From: Pseudomonas congelans
GTDB taxonomy: Bacteria > Pseudomonadota > Gammaproteobacteria > Pseudomonadales > Pseudomonadaceae
Reading direction: 5' to 3'
Assembly (NCBI RefSeq): GCF_900103225.1
Contig: NZ_FNJH01000001.1
Coordinates: 62,001 to 126,000, forward strand
DNA length: 64,000 bases
The notes beneath the pieces were generated by a model. That model was not told the origin of the DNA, did not search any database, and saw only the letters and a list, made by a program, of their open reading frames with translations. Numbering within the stretch: the stretch's first letter is position 1; each line of letters opens with the position of its first letter. Shown here one piece after another: positions 31,613 to 42,117 of this stretch. Made by a program: the position numbers and the translations under genes.

Positions 31613-32905
31613 TCAGCTGGCGGAAGCCGCCACAGGCGCTTCAAGCTTTTTCCCGCCCTTGCGGAACAGCACCAGTGTGGCCACCAGGCCCAGCACTGCT
31701 GCGCCGGTCAGCCAGATGCCTGGCGCTGCCTTGTTATCCAGTACGTGAATCAGGTAAGTACAGGCCGCCGGGGTAAAACCACCGAAGGTTGCAGTCGCCA
31801 AGCTGTAGGCCAGCGAGAAACCCGTGGTGCGGACTTCGACCGGCATGATCTCGGTCAGCGCCACGACCATCGCGCCATTGTAGGAGCCGTACAGGAACGA
31901 GAACCACAGCTCGACCATCAGCAGATTGCCGAAGCTCGGGTGTGCGACCAGCCACGACAGCGCAGGGTACGCCGTGGCGATGGCCAGTACGGTCGCGGCA
32001 ATCAGCAGCGGCTTGCGGCCAATGCGATCGGAGAACGAACCCATGATCGGCAGCCAGATAAAGTTGGACACGCCCACGCAGACAGTCACCAACAGACTTT
32101 CAAGGTCGGTCAGGTTCAGTTCGTTCTTGCCGAAGGTCGGGGTGTAGGCGGTGATCAGGTAGAACGACACGGTGGTCATCACCACCAGCGCCATGCCGCC
32201 CAGCACCAGACCGAAGTTCTGGCCGATGGAGCGCACCACTTCACGCAGCGTCGGACGATGCGTGCGCGCTTCGAACTCCGGTGACTCTTCCAGCGAGCGA
32301 CGGATGATGAAGATCGCCGGGACGATCAGGCAGCCGATCAGGAACGGCACGCGCCAGCCCCATTCGCCCATCTGCTCCGGGCTCAGCCAGTGGTTCAGAC
32401 CCACGCCCAGCAAGCCGGCGAAGACCACGGCGGCCTGTTGGCTGGCGGACTGCCAGCTGACGAAGAAGCCTTTGCGGCCCGGTGTCGAGATTTCAGCCAG
32501 ATACACCGAAACGCCGCCCAGTTCCACACCTGCCGAGAAGCCTTGCAGCAAACGACCGAGCAGTACCAGCAGGGGTGCGATGACACCCAAGGTGGCGTAG
32601 CCCGGCACGCAGGCAATCAACAGAGTGCCCATTGCCATCATCGCGAGGGTGATAATCAGCCCTTTGCGACGTCCGTGACGGTCGATGTAGGCACCCAGAA
32701 AGATCGCGCCCAGAGGGCGCATCAGGAAGCCTGCGCCGAAGGTCGCCAGCGACAGCATCAACGAAGCGAAAGCGCTGTCGGAAGGGAAGAAGGTTTTTGC
32801 GATGGCCGTGGCGTAGAAGCCATAGACCATGAAATCGAACATCTCGAGGAAGTTACCGCTGACAACGCGAAAGATCGCTTTGCCCTTACTTGTTGTGGAG
32901 GCCAT
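31613..32905 (-). CDS. Metabolite:H+ symporter (MHS family), citrate/tricarballylate-like
   Basis: A 430-residue, 12-helix carrier of the MHS branch of the major facilitators. [30 protein letters not shown] at the start, [10 protein letters not shown] between helices 2 and 3, [20 protein letters not shown], and [14 protein letters not shown] in the second half are characteristic. The closest relatives I recall are CitA/TcuC-type citrate or tricarballylate carriers, but other di- and tricarboxylates are possible. No catabolic genes adjoin it. The start ATG at 32905 is supported by the family-wide N-terminus. Confidence 0.82.
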   Translation of the reverse strand: MASTTSKGKAIFRVVSGNFLEMFDFMVYGFYATAIAKTFFPSDSAFASLMLSLATFGAGFLMRPLGAIFLGAYIDRHGRRKGLIITLAMMAMGTLLIACVPGYATLGVIAPLLVLLGRLLQGFSAGVELGGVSVYLAEISTPGRKGFFVSWQSASQQAAVVFAGLLGVGLNHWLSPEQMGEWGWRVPFLIGCLIVPAIFIIRRSLEESPEFEARTHRPTLREVVRSIGQNFGLVLGGMALVVMTTVSFYLITAYTPTFGKNELNLTDLESLLVTVCVGVSNFIWLPIMGSFSDRIGRKPLLIAATVLAIATAYPALSWLVAHPSFGNLLMVELWFSFLYGSYNGAMVVALTEIMPVEVRTTGFSLAYSLATATFGGFTPAACTYLIHVLDNKAAPGIWLTGAAVLGLVATLVLFRKGGKKLEAPVAASAS

Positions 32906-33278
32906 TTAGTTACTCGCTCAGGCTCGTCGGCTTGGAGTCCGTTGTCGTTTTTATCCCGTTTGCATCGCCATTTCGTGTGTGCAACTGGCGATGCACATTT
33001 GTAACAGTATGTGTAACAGGGCTCAAAGACAACCGTTTCGGCGATTTGCTATCAGTTAACTGACGCTTGACAGGTACAGGCGATGAGGATCGTGCGGTGC
33101 GTCGATTTGATGAAACCTGATGAACAGGCATGCCACGCAGGGATCATAAGTCGCCTTCGGCTACTCAATATGCCGGTCGGCCTCGTATCGGGGCGATTCA
33201 CTGTGTGTCAGGGCAGGTTATGGACGCTTTTCTGTCTTGTTCGCCAAGGGCAGCAAGTCACTCTGAAGGGTTTTTATA
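32906..33278. other. Intergenic region between divergent genes
   Basis: No gene is supported. The stretch must hold promoters for the MHS carrier (minus) and the ApbE-like gene (plus). I see no strong operator palindrome. Confidence 0.4.
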
Positions 33279-34310
33279 GTGCGGGGCGTGTGTTTGCGTA
33301 GATTTGGCAATTTTGCAGGGTGCCTCGTGTTGCTGGTGTGCGGCGGTTGTGGTCAGGAGCGCAAGCTGGAAAGCTTTGGCGGCCCCACCATGGGCAGCCA
33401 TTATTCCGTGGTGTATGTGCGCGCTTCCGGGCAGCCTGAGCCTGCGGCTGTGCGTCCCCAGGTTGAAGCGATTCTGGCCGAGGTCGATCAGCAGATGTCG
33501 CTCTGGCGCACGGATTCGGATATCGAACGCTTCAATGCATTGCCTGCCAATAGCTGCCAGGTGATGCCGGAGCCGGTCTTGAAAATGATCGGCGTGGGCG
33601 AACAGCTGGCGCAGGAGAGTGACGGAGCCTTCGATCTGACCGTCAAGCCGTTGATGGACCTGTGGGGTTTGGGGCCTCATACGCTGTTCGAGCGGATGCC
33701 GCTGGTGCGGCAGCTGGCCCGGACTCAAGCGCTGGTCGGTTATCGCAACCTGCGCATCGTCGGTGACCGGTTGTGCAAGAGCGCCGCCGTGCAGGTGGAC
33801 CTCAACAGCATCGCCGCCGGCTATGCGGTGGATCGCATCAGCGAACGGATGGACGCATTCGGTTTGCACGATTATCTGGTGCAGGCCACGGGTGAGCTTA
33901 AAGTCAGCGGGCTCAAGCCCGACGGCTCGCCCTGGCGGGTGACCCTGGACGCGCCGCTCGATGATGGCAATGTCACGCAAAAAGTCTTTCCGCTCGAGGG
34001 CTACGCCGTTTCTACGTCGGGCGATTTTCGGCGCTACATCGACCATGACGGGTGGCGCATTTCCGATACGCTCGATGCCTTGACCGGCAAGCCGATCAGC
34101 CACAGTCTGGCGTCGGTGACGGTCATTCATCCCTCGGCGCTGATGGCTGACGGCCTGTCCTCCCTGCTGTTGATTCTCGGCCCTCAGCGCGGCTGGAATT
34201 ATGCGCAAGAACATAAAATCCCTGCTTTTTTTGTGATTCGTGCCGATAAGCGCTTTATCATCCGCAGCAATGCGTCGTTCGATCGTCTGGTTGTGGAGCA
34301 GCCGCGTTAA
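33279..34310 (+). CDS. apbE: ApbE-like FAD:protein FMN transferase, lipoprotein
   Basis: A 343-residue ApbE-family enzyme. It opens with a hydrophobic export signal ending VCGGC, a possible lipobox with an unusual Cys at -3. Then GGPTMGSHYSVVYV, the FAD/Mg region YDLTVKPLMDLWG-like (here FDLTVKPLMDLWGLG), the DLNSIAAGYAVD motif and ALMADGLSSLLLILG, where the Mg-binding Asp sits. By family it attaches FMN to Thr of exported proteins such as Nqr/Rnf subunits, on the periplasmic face. The GTG start is preceded by GAAGGG at good spacing. No Nqr/Rnf gene adjoins it; sthA follows. Confidence 0.88.
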   Translation: MRGVCLRRFGNFAGCLVLLVCGGCGQERKLESFGGPTMGSHYSVVYVRASGQPEPAAVRPQVEAILAEVDQQMSLWRTDSDIERFNALPANSCQVMPEPVLKMIGVGEQLAQESDGAFDLTVKPLMDLWGLGPHTLFERMPLVRQLARTQALVGYRNLRIVGDRLCKSAAVQVDLNSIAAGYAVDRISERMDAFGLHDYLVQATGELKVSGLKPDGSPWRVTLDAPLDDGNVTQKVFPLEGYAVSTSGDFRRYIDHDGWRISDTLDALTGKPISHSLASVTVIHPSALMADGLSSLLLILGPQRGWNYAQEHKIPAFFVIRADKRFIIRSNASFDRLVVEQPR

Positions 34311-34475
34311 GTCAGCGGGCCGGATTATCCGGTCACTGGCACCACGTGCTGACAAAAATTGGCCTTCGACGCGACCAAGGGTTAATGTTCGCCGCCTCGG
34401 TGCAGCGCTAGACTGCGCCGCGTGATTTAGCCAGAGATGCCAAAGTGGCGCCTCGGTCTGTTTAAAGGAGTACGC

Positions 34476-35870
34476 ATGGCTGTCTACAACTACGACGTAG
34501 TGGTACTGGGTTCCGGCCCTGCCGGAGAAGGCGCGGCAATGAACGCCGCCAAGGCGGGGCGCAAGGTCGCCATGGTCGACAGCCGTCGGCAGGTGGGCGG
34601 CAACTGCACCCATTTGGGCACCATTCCGTCCAAGGCCCTGCGTCACTCGGTCAAGCAGATCATTCAGTTCAACACCAATCCCATGTTTCGTGCCATCGGC
34701 GAGCCGCGCTGGTTTTCGTTTCCGGATGTGTTGAAAAACGCCGAAATGGTCATCTCCAAGCAAGTGGCCTCGCGCACCAGTTACTACGCCCGCAACCGCG
34801 TCGACGTGTTCTTCGGTACCGGCAGTTTTGCCGACGAGACCAGCGTCAACGTGGTCTGCACCAACGGTGTGGTGGAAAAGCTGGTGGCCAACCAGATCAT
34901 CATCGCCACCGGCTCGCGCCCTTATCGGCCGGCCGATATCGATTTCAGTCACAAGCGCATCTACGACAGCGACACCATCCTCAGCCTGGGCCATACCCCG
35001 CGCAAGCTGATCATTTATGGTGCCGGTGTGATCGGCTGCGAATACGCCTCGATCTTCAGTGGCCTTGGCGTGCTGGTTGAACTGGTGGATAACCGTGACC
35101 AGTTGCTGAGTTTCCTGGATTCGGAAATTTCCCAGGCGCTGAGCTATCACTTCAGCAACAACAACGTGATGGTCCGCCACAACGAGGAATACGAGAAGGT
35201 CGAGGGTCTGGATAACGGCGTTATCCTGCACCTCAAGTCCGGCAAGAAGATCAAGGCGGATGCCTTGCTGTGGTGCAACGGCCGTACCGGCAACACCGAC
35301 AAGCTGGGCCTCGAGAACATCGGGCTGAAGGCCAATGGCCGTGGTCAGATCGAGGTGGACGAGACCTACCGCACCAGCGTTTCCAACGTCTATGGGGCAG
35401 GCGACGTGATTGGTTGGCCAAGCCTGGCCAGTGCTGCTTACGACCAGGGTCGTTCGGCAGCGGGCAGCATGGTCGACAATGGCAGCTGGCGATATGTCAA
35501 CGATGTGCCGACCGGGATCTACACCATTCCCGAGATCAGCTCGATCGGCAAGAACGAACACGAACTGACTCAGGCCAAGGTGCCTTACGAAGTGGGCAAG
35601 GCATTCTTCAAGGGCATGGCGCGTGCGCAGATTTCCGGGGAGCGGGTCGGGATGCTGAAGATCCTGTTCCACCGCGAGACGCTCGAGGTGCTGGGTGTGC
35701 ATTGCTTCGGTGATCAGGCGTCCGAGATCGTGCACATCGGTCAGGCAATCATGAGCCAGCCGGGTGAAGCGAACACCATGAAGTACTTCGTCAACACCAC
35801 GTTCAACTACCCGACCATGGCCGAAGCCTATCGGGTAGCTGCATACGACGGCCTCAACCGGCTTTTTTAA
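34476..35870 (+). CDS. sthA: Soluble pyridine nucleotide transhydrogenase
   Basis: A 464-residue flavoprotein of the disulfide-reductase family. FAD-binding [15 protein letters not shown] is at residues 12-26, and the region of the redox-active cysteines reads [13 protein letters not shown]: one cysteine is replaced by Thr, as is diagnostic for SthA against lipoamide dehydrogenase. NAD(P)-binding [17 protein letters not shown] and [21 protein letters not shown] follow. It balances NADPH and NADH in the cytoplasm. The ATG at 34476 has AAAGGAG upstream, which rules out the longer frame to 34437. Confidence 0.95.
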   Translation: MAVYNYDVVVLGSGPAGEGAAMNAAKAGRKVAMVDSRRQVGGNCTHLGTIPSKALRHSVKQIIQFNTNPMFRAIGEPRWFSFPDVLKNAEMVISKQVASRTSYYARNRVDVFFGTGSFADETSVNVVCTNGVVEKLVANQIIIATGSRPYRPADIDFSHKRIYDSDTILSLGHTPRKLIIYGAGVIGCEYASIFSGLGVLVELVDNRDQLLSFLDSEISQALSYHFSNNNVMVRHNEEYEKVEGLDNGVILHLKSGKKIKADALLWCNGRTGNTDKLGLENIGLKANGRGQIEVDETYRTSVSNVYGAGDVIGWPSLASAAYDQGRSAAGSMVDNGSWRYVNDVPTGIYTIPEISSIGKNEHELTQAKVPYEVGKAFFKGMARAQISGERVGMLKILFHRETLEVLGVHCFGDQASEIVHIGQAIMSQPGEANTMKYFVNTTFNYPTMAEAYRVAAYDGLNRLF

Positions 35871-35912
35871 GCGACTCCGGCCGGTGGCCTGAGCCGGCCG
35901 GGGAGACCGATT

Positions 35913-36635
35913 TCAGTGATTCCCGAGCGTGGCGGTGGCCAAACCGGGAAAGTCTGTAATCAGGCTGTCGACGCCGAAATCAGCGAGCCTGCGCATCAGT
36001 GCAGGCTCGTTGACTGTCCATACCGACACATGCAGGCCCTGACGCTGCGCTTTCTGCAGACGCTCCGGGGTACACAGTGTCCAGTTCAATGCCAGAATTT
36101 CACAGCCGTAGCTCTGGGCGACCTTCAATGGGTCGAGCCAGGCGTACTCGGCTACCAGCCCGCGCGAGATGTCCGGCGTCAGGTCCAGCGCGGCGCGCAG
36201 CACTTCGCGAGAGCTGGAGGTGATCGTCACCTTGTCCAGCACGCCATGGCGCTGAGCCATTTCACGAATCGCCAGCACGGTATTGGCGGCGCGAGTGCGT
36301 GAGGCGCTTTTGACTTCCAGCTGCCAGTGCTCGAAATCGCATTGTTCGAAGAGTTCGTCCAGGCGTGGAATCGGGCACGGCGAGACCCAGCCAGGGCCAC
36401 CGTTGCGTGCGTCATACGTCACCAGATCGGCCGCCAGGTGTTCATTGACCTTGCCGCGTCGGTCGGTGGTGCGCTTTAGGGTCGGGTCATGAATGACCAT
36501 CAACTCTCCATCCTTTGAAAGATGCAGGTCCAGTTCACAGCGGCGCACGCCGTGCTTGAGGCATTCCTGAAAGCTGGTCAGGGTGTTTTCCGGTGCTTCG
36601 CCCTTGGCGCCGCGGTGGCCGTAGATAAGGGTCAC
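35913..36635 (-). CDS. Glycerophosphodiester phosphodiesterase
   Basis: A 240-residue GDPD-family TIM barrel of UgpQ type. IYGHRGAKGEAPENTLTSF carries the catalytic His and the HRGxxxxxPENT motif; CELDLHLSKDGELMVIHDPTLKRTT has the metal-binding Glu/Asp and second His. The absence of a signal peptide points to the cytoplasm. It hydrolyses glycerophosphodiesters to sn-glycerol-3-phosphate and alcohol. It is convergent with sthA. The next gene upstream on the same strand is a PilZ gene 44 bp away, possibly in one transcript. Confidence 0.88.
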   Translation of the reverse strand: MTLIYGHRGAKGEAPENTLTSFQECLKHGVRRCELDLHLSKDGELMVIHDPTLKRTTDRRGKVNEHLAADLVTYDARNGGPGWVSPCPIPRLDELFEQCDFEHWQLEVKSASRTRAANTVLAIREMAQRHGVLDKVTITSSSREVLRAALDLTPDISRGLVAEYAWLDPLKVAQSYGCEILALNWTLCTPERLQKAQRQGLHVSVWTVNEPALMRRLADFGVDSLITDFPGLATATLGNH

Positions 36636-36679
36636 GTTTACTCCTGGCTGCTACTGATAGTGATAAAGGGGCCGGGCGT

Positions 36680-37267
36680 TCAATTTCCGGATGGCTGGCC
36701 CTGTTCCAGCGCCTGACGTCGCTGCTGAGCCTGACGCTGCAACACGTGGCGGGCGAGTAGCTGGCGCTGGGCGTCCGGGAGATTGACGAACTCGGTACTG
36801 ATATCGAAATTGCCGTCTGCCAGCGTGTCGCACTGGCAGACCCTGGCGCGCAGCATCAAACCTGCGGCCTGGGGCATGAGCACCATCTTGATCGACAGCT
36901 GTTCGCCGACTGCAAAAGCCTGTTGCGAATTGAACTGAAGCCCGCCTTCGGACAGTTTGACCGGCTGGGGAGCACCCAGCTTGCCCAGTGCGGTGTGGGC
37001 AACCACTTCGCCCAGCAAGTCGATGCGCTTGCTCAGCGACTTGAGAAAACTGTTCAGTACGCGGTCGCGCTCGTCGAGCTGGCGCATCAAATGCTGCGAC
37101 TCGAACTCGCTGACGTGCAGCTCGCTGAGCAGGTCGAACAGCGTCGAGGTGTCCTGCATGGCATCCTGGCTTGCCTGGTCGGCGGCAGACAGGGGGTTAA
37201 TTTCCAGTGCGACGCTGTCGTCGATACGGTAGTATTCGCGGCGTCCTGCTTCATCTAATGTCGACAT
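36680..37267 (-). CDS. Split PilZ-domain protein
   Basis: A 195-residue protein. The c-di-GMP contact motif RXXXR is present at residues 10-14 (RREYYR), but it is separated from the beta-barrel part by about 85 helical residues (DLLSELHVSEFESQHLMRQLDERDRVLNSFLKSLSKRIDLL). The second motif, D/NXSXXG, reads KLSEGG at 104-109 with Lys for the acid. Nucleotide binding is therefore uncertain. The helical insert may dimerise. It is cytoplasmic and divergent from lolC. Function unknown. Confidence 0.72.
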   Translation of the reverse strand: MSTLDEAGRREYYRIDDSVALEINPLSAADQASQDAMQDTSTLFDLLSELHVSEFESQHLMRQLDERDRVLNSFLKSLSKRIDLLGEVVAHTALGKLGAPQPVKLSEGGLQFNSQQAFAVGEQLSIKMVLMPQAAGLMLRARVCQCDTLADGNFDISTEFVNLPDAQRQLLARHVLQRQAQQRRQALEQGQPSGN

Positions 37268-37369
37268 GGCGAACCCAAGCTAGCGGCGGTGGTCAGAGAG
37301 TTTCGAGTGTAAAGCTGCACGTCAAGGCCCGCCACACGGACGTCCTCATTCCTGCGAACAAATTCCTAC

Positions 37370-38620
37370 ATGTTCAGACCTCTTTTTGTATTTATCGGCA
37401 CGCGCTACACCCGTGCGAAGCGACGCAATCATTTTGTTTCCTTCATCTCCCTGACCTCCATGATCGGCCTCGCCCTGGGCGTTGTGGTCATGATAGTCGT
37501 GTTATCGGTGATGAATGGTTTCGATCACGAAATGCGTACCCGCGTGCTCGGCATGGTGCCGCACGCGACCATCGAATCCGCTGATCCGATCACCGACTGG
37601 CGCGGTCTGGCTGCGAAGGTTCAGGAAAACCCGCAGGTGCTGGCCGTTGCGCCGTTCACCCAGATGCAGGGCTTGCTGACCCACGACGGCAAGGTGCAGA
37701 AAGTGCTGCTCAACGGTATAGACCCGACTGAAGAGCGCAAGGTCTCGATCATTGACCACTTCATCAAGCAGGGCCGGCTCGACAGCCTGTCGCCCGGCAG
37801 CTTCGGCATCATGATCGGCGACAAGGCTGCGGCCAAGCTGGGCGTCGGCATCGGTGACAAGCTGACTTTCGTCGCCCCCGAGGTGACGGTGACGCCAGCC
37901 GGGATGTTCCCACGCATGAAACGTTTCGAAGTGACCGGCATCTTTCACGTCGGCGCTGGCGAAATCGACGGTTTCCTGGGGCTGACCAACCTGGATGACC
38001 TGGGTCGCCTGCACCGCTGGAAGCCCAATCAGGTGCAGGGGCTGCGTCTCAAGTTCGACGATCTGTTCGCGGCGCCCCGTACCTCGTGGGAAATCGCGCA
38101 GAAGCTGGGCGAAAACAATTTCTACTCGCGTGACTGGACGCGCACCCACGGCAACCTGTACCAGGCCATCCGCATGGAAAAAGCCATGATCGGTCTGTTG
38201 CTGCTGCTGATCGTGGCGGTGGCGGCCTTCAACATCATTTCCACGCTGGTGATGGTGGTCAATGACAAGAAGGGCGACATTGCCATTCTGCGTACTCTGG
38301 GCGCTACCCCGCGACAGATCATGGCGATATTCATGGTCCAGGGTACGGTGATCGGCGTGGTCGGTACGCTGATCGGCGCGGCACTGGGTATTCTCGCGGC
38401 GCTCAATGTCAGTGCTGCCATTTCTGCACTCGAAGGGCTGATCGGCCACAAGTTTCTCAATGCCGACGTCTACTTCATTGATTACCTGCCTTCGCAACTG
38501 ATGGCCCAGGACGTGTTCCAGGTCTGCGGTGCGGCGTTGGTCCTGAGTTTCCTCGCCACCCTGTATCCCGCCTGGCGTGCTGCGCGCACCCAGCCGGCGG
38601 AGGCGTTACGTTATGAGTGA
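37370..38620 (+). CDS. lolC: Lipoprotein-releasing ABC permease, LolC
   Basis: A 416-residue inner-membrane permease: one N-terminal helix, a periplasmic MacB_PCD-like domain (residues about 45-260) and three C-terminal helices ending [22 protein letters not shown], the FtsX-type signature. [36 protein letters not shown] opens the protein as in Lol permeases. With LolD and LolE it extracts mature lipoproteins for LolA. First of three tightly packed genes; the LolD start overlaps its stop. Which permease is called C or E rests on gene order. Confidence 0.9.
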   Translation: MFRPLFVFIGTRYTRAKRRNHFVSFISLTSMIGLALGVVVMIVVLSVMNGFDHEMRTRVLGMVPHATIESADPITDWRGLAAKVQENPQVLAVAPFTQMQGLLTHDGKVQKVLLNGIDPTEERKVSIIDHFIKQGRLDSLSPGSFGIMIGDKAAAKLGVGIGDKLTFVAPEVTVTPAGMFPRMKRFEVTGIFHVGAGEIDGFLGLTNLDDLGRLHRWKPNQVQGLRLKFDDLFAAPRTSWEIAQKLGENNFYSRDWTRTHGNLYQAIRMEKAMIGLLLLLIVAVAAFNIISTLVMVVNDKKGDIAILRTLGATPRQIMAIFMVQGTVIGVVGTLIGAALGILAALNVSAAISALEGLIGHKFLNADVYFIDYLPSQLMAQDVFQVCGAALVLSFLATLYPAWRAARTQPAEALRYE

Positions 38621-39311
38621 GTCGGGCATGTCTGATAAAGCAGTATTGAGTTGCCGCAACCTGGGTAAATCCTACGAGGAAGGCCCGGAGTCCGTGGTGG
38701 TGTTGTCCGGTCTGCAGCTGGAGTTGCACCCTGGCGAGCGTGTCGCGATCGTCGGCAGTTCGGGGTCGGGCAAAAGTACCTTGCTCAACCTGCTGGGCGG
38801 GCTGGACACGCCGTCCGAAGGCAGTGTCTGGCTGGCAGGTGAAGAGTTGTCGGCGCTGGGCGAAAAGGCTCGCGGCCTGTTGCGTAACCGGGCGTTGGGT
38901 TTCGTCTACCAGTTCCACCACCTGCTGCCCGAATTCACCGCGCTTGAAAACGTCTGCATGCCTTTGTTGATCGGCCGCACGCCGATCCCCGAAGCCCGCA
39001 AGCGTTCCACCGCATTGCTGGAGCGTGTCGGCCTCGGTCATCGTCTGGCCCACAAGCCGTCGGAGCTTTCCGGTGGCGAGCGTCAGCGTGTGGCGATTGC
39101 CCGTGCCTTGATCAATCAGCCGGGTCTGGTGATGCTTGACGAGCCAACCGGTAACCTCGATCACCACACGGCGCAGGGCATTCAGGACCTGATGCGTGAA
39201 TTGAGCACATCATCGCGCACGGCGTTTCTGATCGTGACTCACGACATGAGTCTGGCCCGGCAAATGGACCGTGTCCTGCGTCTGGAAGACGGCCGCCTCG
39301 TCGAGGCCTGA
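38613..39311 (+). CDS. lolD: Lipoprotein-releasing ABC ATPase, LolD
   Basis: A 232-residue ABC ATPase: Walker [11 protein letters not shown]-loop [10 protein letters not shown], the signature [15 protein letters not shown], Walker [13 protein letters not shown] and switch His in IVTHD. The QFHHLLPEF stretch is typical of LolD. The ATG at 38613 overlaps the lolC stop by 8 bases, with GGAGG nine bases upstream; a second ATG at 38628 is possible. It powers lipoprotein release in the LolCDE complex. Confidence 0.93.
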   Translation: MSESGMSDKAVLSCRNLGKSYEEGPESVVVLSGLQLELHPGERVAIVGSSGSGKSTLLNLLGGLDTPSEGSVWLAGEELSALGEKARGLLRNRALGFVYQFHHLLPEFTALENVCMPLLIGRTPIPEARKRSTALLERVGLGHRLAHKPSELSGGERQRVAIARALINQPGLVMLDEPTGNLDHHTAQGIQDLMRELSTSSRTAFLIVTHDMSLARQMDRVLRLEDGRLVEA

Positions 39312-39386
39312 TCGACCCGGCCCGGCGCAATTCATCGCGTCGGGTTCCAGTTTTTATACGGTGTATTTTTCCACGGTGCTTCGCGA

Positions 39387-40631
39387 ATGTTCAGACCGTT
39401 ACCCATCTTCATCGGCATGCGCTATACCCGCGCCAAACGCCGCAAAAGCTTCATCTCGTTCATTTCGATGACCTCGATGATCGGTCTGGCACTCGGTGTC
39501 CTGGCGATGATCGTGGTGCTGTCGGTCATGAACGGTTTCCAGCGGGAAATGAGCTCGCGGATTCTCGGCATGGTGCCGCACGCGGTCATTGCCGGTACCA
39601 CCCCGGTGGATGACTGGAAACCGCTGGCCGACGCTGCGCTGAAAAATCCTGAAGTCACCGCTGCCGTGCCGTTCACCGACATGGAAGGCATGCTGTCCTA
39701 CAAGGGCTCGATGCAGCCGATCCAGATCAGCGGTGTCGACCCGGCACTGGAACATGAGGTGTCGATCGTCACGCAACACATCACCCGCGGAAGTCTCGAA
39801 GACCTCAAGCCGGGCGAGTTCGGCGTGGTGCTCGGTGATATCACCGCGCGCCGCTTTCGCTTGAGCATCGGCGACAAGCTGACCCTGATCGTGCCGGAAG
39901 TCAGCAGCGCCCCTGGCGGCATCACGCCGCGCCTGCAACGCTTGACCGTCGTGGGTATCTTCAAGGTCGGTGCCGAGCTGGATGGATCGATGGGCCTGAT
40001 CAACATTGCCGATGCGGCGCAGATGCAACGCTGGCAGCCCAATCAGGTTCAAGGCGTGCGACTTGCACTCAAGGATCTGTACAAGGCGCCTCAGGTGTCC
40101 ACCGCCATCGCCGCCGGTCTGGGTGAGGGCTATCGCGCCGATGACTGGACCCACACCCAGGGCAGCCTGTTCAGTGCCATGAAGATGGAAAAGACCATGA
40201 TCGGTCTGTTGCTGCTGATGATCGTTGCCGTGGCAGCGTTCAACATCATTGCCACGCTGATCATGGTGGTCAACGACAAGGGCGCAGACATCGCCATCCT
40301 GCGCACCATCGGCGCCACGCCGCGGCAGATCATGGCGATCTTCGTGGTCCAGGGCACCGTCATCGGCATCGTCGGTACGTTGATCGGCGGCATCCTGGGG
40401 ATTATTGCGGCGCTGAACGTCAGCAGTCTGGTGGGCTGGATCGAGCGGGTCAGCGGCCAGCACATCTTCAGTTCCGATGTGTATTTCATCAGCAACCTGC
40501 CTTCCGAACTGCAGGCCGGTGACGTGCTGCTGATCTGCAGTGCCGGGTTTATCCTGAGCTTTCTGGCGACCATCTACCCTGCATGGCGCGCCGCCCAGAT
40601 CCAGCCGGCGCACGCGCTGCGTTACGAGTGA
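39387..40631 (+). CDS. lolE: Lipoprotein-releasing ABC permease, LolE
   Basis: A 414-residue paralogue of the upstream permease, sharing the opening [36 protein letters not shown] and the ending LATIYPAWRAAQIQPAHALRYE. The periplasmic domains diverge more than the membrane parts, as expected for a C/E pair with different LolA and lipoprotein contacts. The 75-bp gap after lolD still fits one operon. No terminator is obvious before queF, 130 bp downstream. Confidence 0.9.
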   Translation: MFRPLPIFIGMRYTRAKRRKSFISFISMTSMIGLALGVLAMIVVLSVMNGFQREMSSRILGMVPHAVIAGTTPVDDWKPLADAALKNPEVTAAVPFTDMEGMLSYKGSMQPIQISGVDPALEHEVSIVTQHITRGSLEDLKPGEFGVVLGDITARRFRLSIGDKLTLIVPEVSSAPGGITPRLQRLTVVGIFKVGAELDGSMGLINIADAAQMQRWQPNQVQGVRLALKDLYKAPQVSTAIAAGLGEGYRADDWTHTQGSLFSAMKMEKTMIGLLLLMIVAVAAFNIIATLIMVVNDKGADIAILRTIGATPRQIMAIFVVQGTVIGIVGTLIGGILGIIAALNVSSLVGWIERVSGQHIFSSDVYFISNLPSELQAGDVLLICSAGFILSFLATIYPAWRAAQIQPAHALRYE

Positions 40632-40761
40632 TCGGGCCTGAGCCACCCTCGTCGAGGCCGCATTGTGGTCCGCGAGGGTGGCGGGGCAGAGCGGATTTTC
40701 GCTGAAAGCCCCACGCAAACGCTATAAACTCGCCGCGTTAATTCATGATCCAGGTATCGCC

Positions 40762-41592
40762 ATGCATCCCGCAGCCGAACACTCGCCGCTGGGCAAGTCC
40801 AGTGAGTACATCGCCACCTACACGCCGTCGCTGTTGTTCCCGATCCCTCGTGCCGCGAAATGGGCCGAGCTTGGGCTCACCGCTGAGACGCTGCCTTATC
40901 AGGGTGTCGATTTCTGGAACTGCTACGAGCTGTCGTGGCTGCTGCCTTCCGGCAAGCCGGTGGTGGCCATTGGTGAGTTCAGTATCCCGGCCGAATCGCC
41001 GAACATCATCGAATCGAAGTCCTTCAAGCTGTACCTCAATTCGTTGAATCAGACGGCTTTTGCGAGCGTAGAACAGCTGCAGGCTACTCTTGAACAGGAT
41101 CTGTCGGCTGCTGCGGGCAAGCCGGTCGGCGTGCGTATTCGCAGCCTGGCGGAAATCGAAGAAGAAGGTGTAGCGGCGCTACCGGGCATGTGTATCGACG
41201 ACCTGGACATCTCGGTGAGCAGCTACGACCGACCGCAACCCGAGTTGCTGCGTTGTGATGACTCGCGTGTAGTGGAGGAGAGCGTGCACAGTCATCTGCT
41301 CAAATCCAACTGCCCGGTCACCAGTCAGCCTGACTGGGGCAGCGTAGTGGTCGAGTATCGCGGTGCAGCGCTGGATCACGCCAGCCTGCTGGCGTATATC
41401 GTCAGCTTCCGTCAGCACTCGGACTTTCATGAGCAGTGCGTGGAAAGAATCTTCCTCGACCTGCAGCGCTTGCTCAAGCCGGAGAAGCTCACCGTGTATG
41501 CGCGCTATGTGCGCCGCGGTGGTCTGGACATCAACCCGTACCGCAGCACTGAAACGCTCGACGTGGACAATCGCAGGTTGGCGCGGCAGTAG
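40762..41592 (+). CDS. queF: NADPH-dependent 7-cyano-7-deazaguanine reductase
   Basis: A 276-residue two-repeat QueF of the long E. coli type. The substrate motif [15 protein letters not shown] lies near residue 93, the nucleophile Cys in [16 protein letters not shown], and [19 protein letters not shown] near residue 225. It reduces preQ0 to preQ1 in queuosine synthesis. The ATG at 40762 fits the family start. The gene stands alone, followed by a repeat-rich spacer. Confidence 0.95.
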   Translation: MHPAAEHSPLGKSSEYIATYTPSLLFPIPRAAKWAELGLTAETLPYQGVDFWNCYELSWLLPSGKPVVAIGEFSIPAESPNIIESKSFKLYLNSLNQTAFASVEQLQATLEQDLSAAAGKPVGVRIRSLAEIEEEGVAALPGMCIDDLDISVSSYDRPQPELLRCDDSRVVEESVHSHLLKSNCPVTSQPDWGSVVVEYRGAALDHASLLAYIVSFRQHSDFHEQCVERIFLDLQRLLKPEKLTVYARYVRRGGLDINPYRSTETLDVDNRRLARQ

Positions 41593-41596
41593 TATT

Positions 41597-41745
41597 TTTT
41601 TGAGCGCGGGGAGTGGACGCAGAGCGTCTGGAACGGCATTCCCACGCGGAGCGTGGGGAACTATAGGTGTCCGTAGTGCCGAGGCTCCGCGTCGCACCGC
41701 GCATCAGCGGCCGGACGCAGAGCCAGCAGAGCGGCATTACCCGAT
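41597..41745. repeat. REP-like palindromic extragenic sequences
   Basis: The spacer holds CATTCCCACGC / GCGTGGGGA and GGACGCAGAGCGTC palindromes typical of dispersed extragenic repeats in P. syringae relatives. They may end transcription or act as targets for REP transposases. Confidence 0.55.
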
Positions 41746-42014
41746 CAGACTCCGATATTGCCTAGCGTCTGCACGATGTTGCGCAAGGTGCCGGCGATGG
41801 TCGGATGCTCCAGCTCAAAACGCTCGACGGCCAGATTCACGTTATCAGCCAAGCTGCTGTCCTGCTCGTGGGTAGCCTGTTCCAGCTCGATTTTAGTTTC
41901 AATTTGTTTCATGAGTTCGCGCAGGTCTTCCCGCTCGGACTCTGACATCGGCGGGTTATGCTCCAGTTGCTCGCGCAGGGTATTGAGTTGTTCTTGCAGT
42001 TCGCGGGCGGGCAT
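41745..42014 (-). CDS. DUF4404 family protein
   Basis: An 89-residue helical protein, ARELQEQLNTLREQLEHNPPMSESEREDLRELMKQI, then ERFELEHPTIAGTLRNIVQTLGNIGV, which is the DUF4404 pattern. Probably a small coiled coil or helical bundle, cytoplasmic, of unknown function. GGAGCACGTC precedes the ATG on the minus strand. Confidence 0.75.
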   Translation of the reverse strand: MPARELQEQLNTLREQLEHNPPMSESEREDLRELMKQIETKIELEQATHEQDSSLADNVNLAVERFELEHPTIAGTLRNIVQTLGNIGV

Positions 42015-42117
42015 GACGTGCTCCTTGATTGATAAGTCTGTCTCATGGACTTCGCCGGAGAGCTAAAGGTCCATGTTCACTCAAGACTAATCCAGTCCGC
42101 ACCCGTCTGCATATGTA

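Noticed and set aside
33258..35735. 825-codon open frame on the minus strand
   Set aside because: It is antisense to the ApbE-like gene and sthA, both of which have complete family motifs and ribosome binding sites. High-GC DNA commonly gives long shadow frames.
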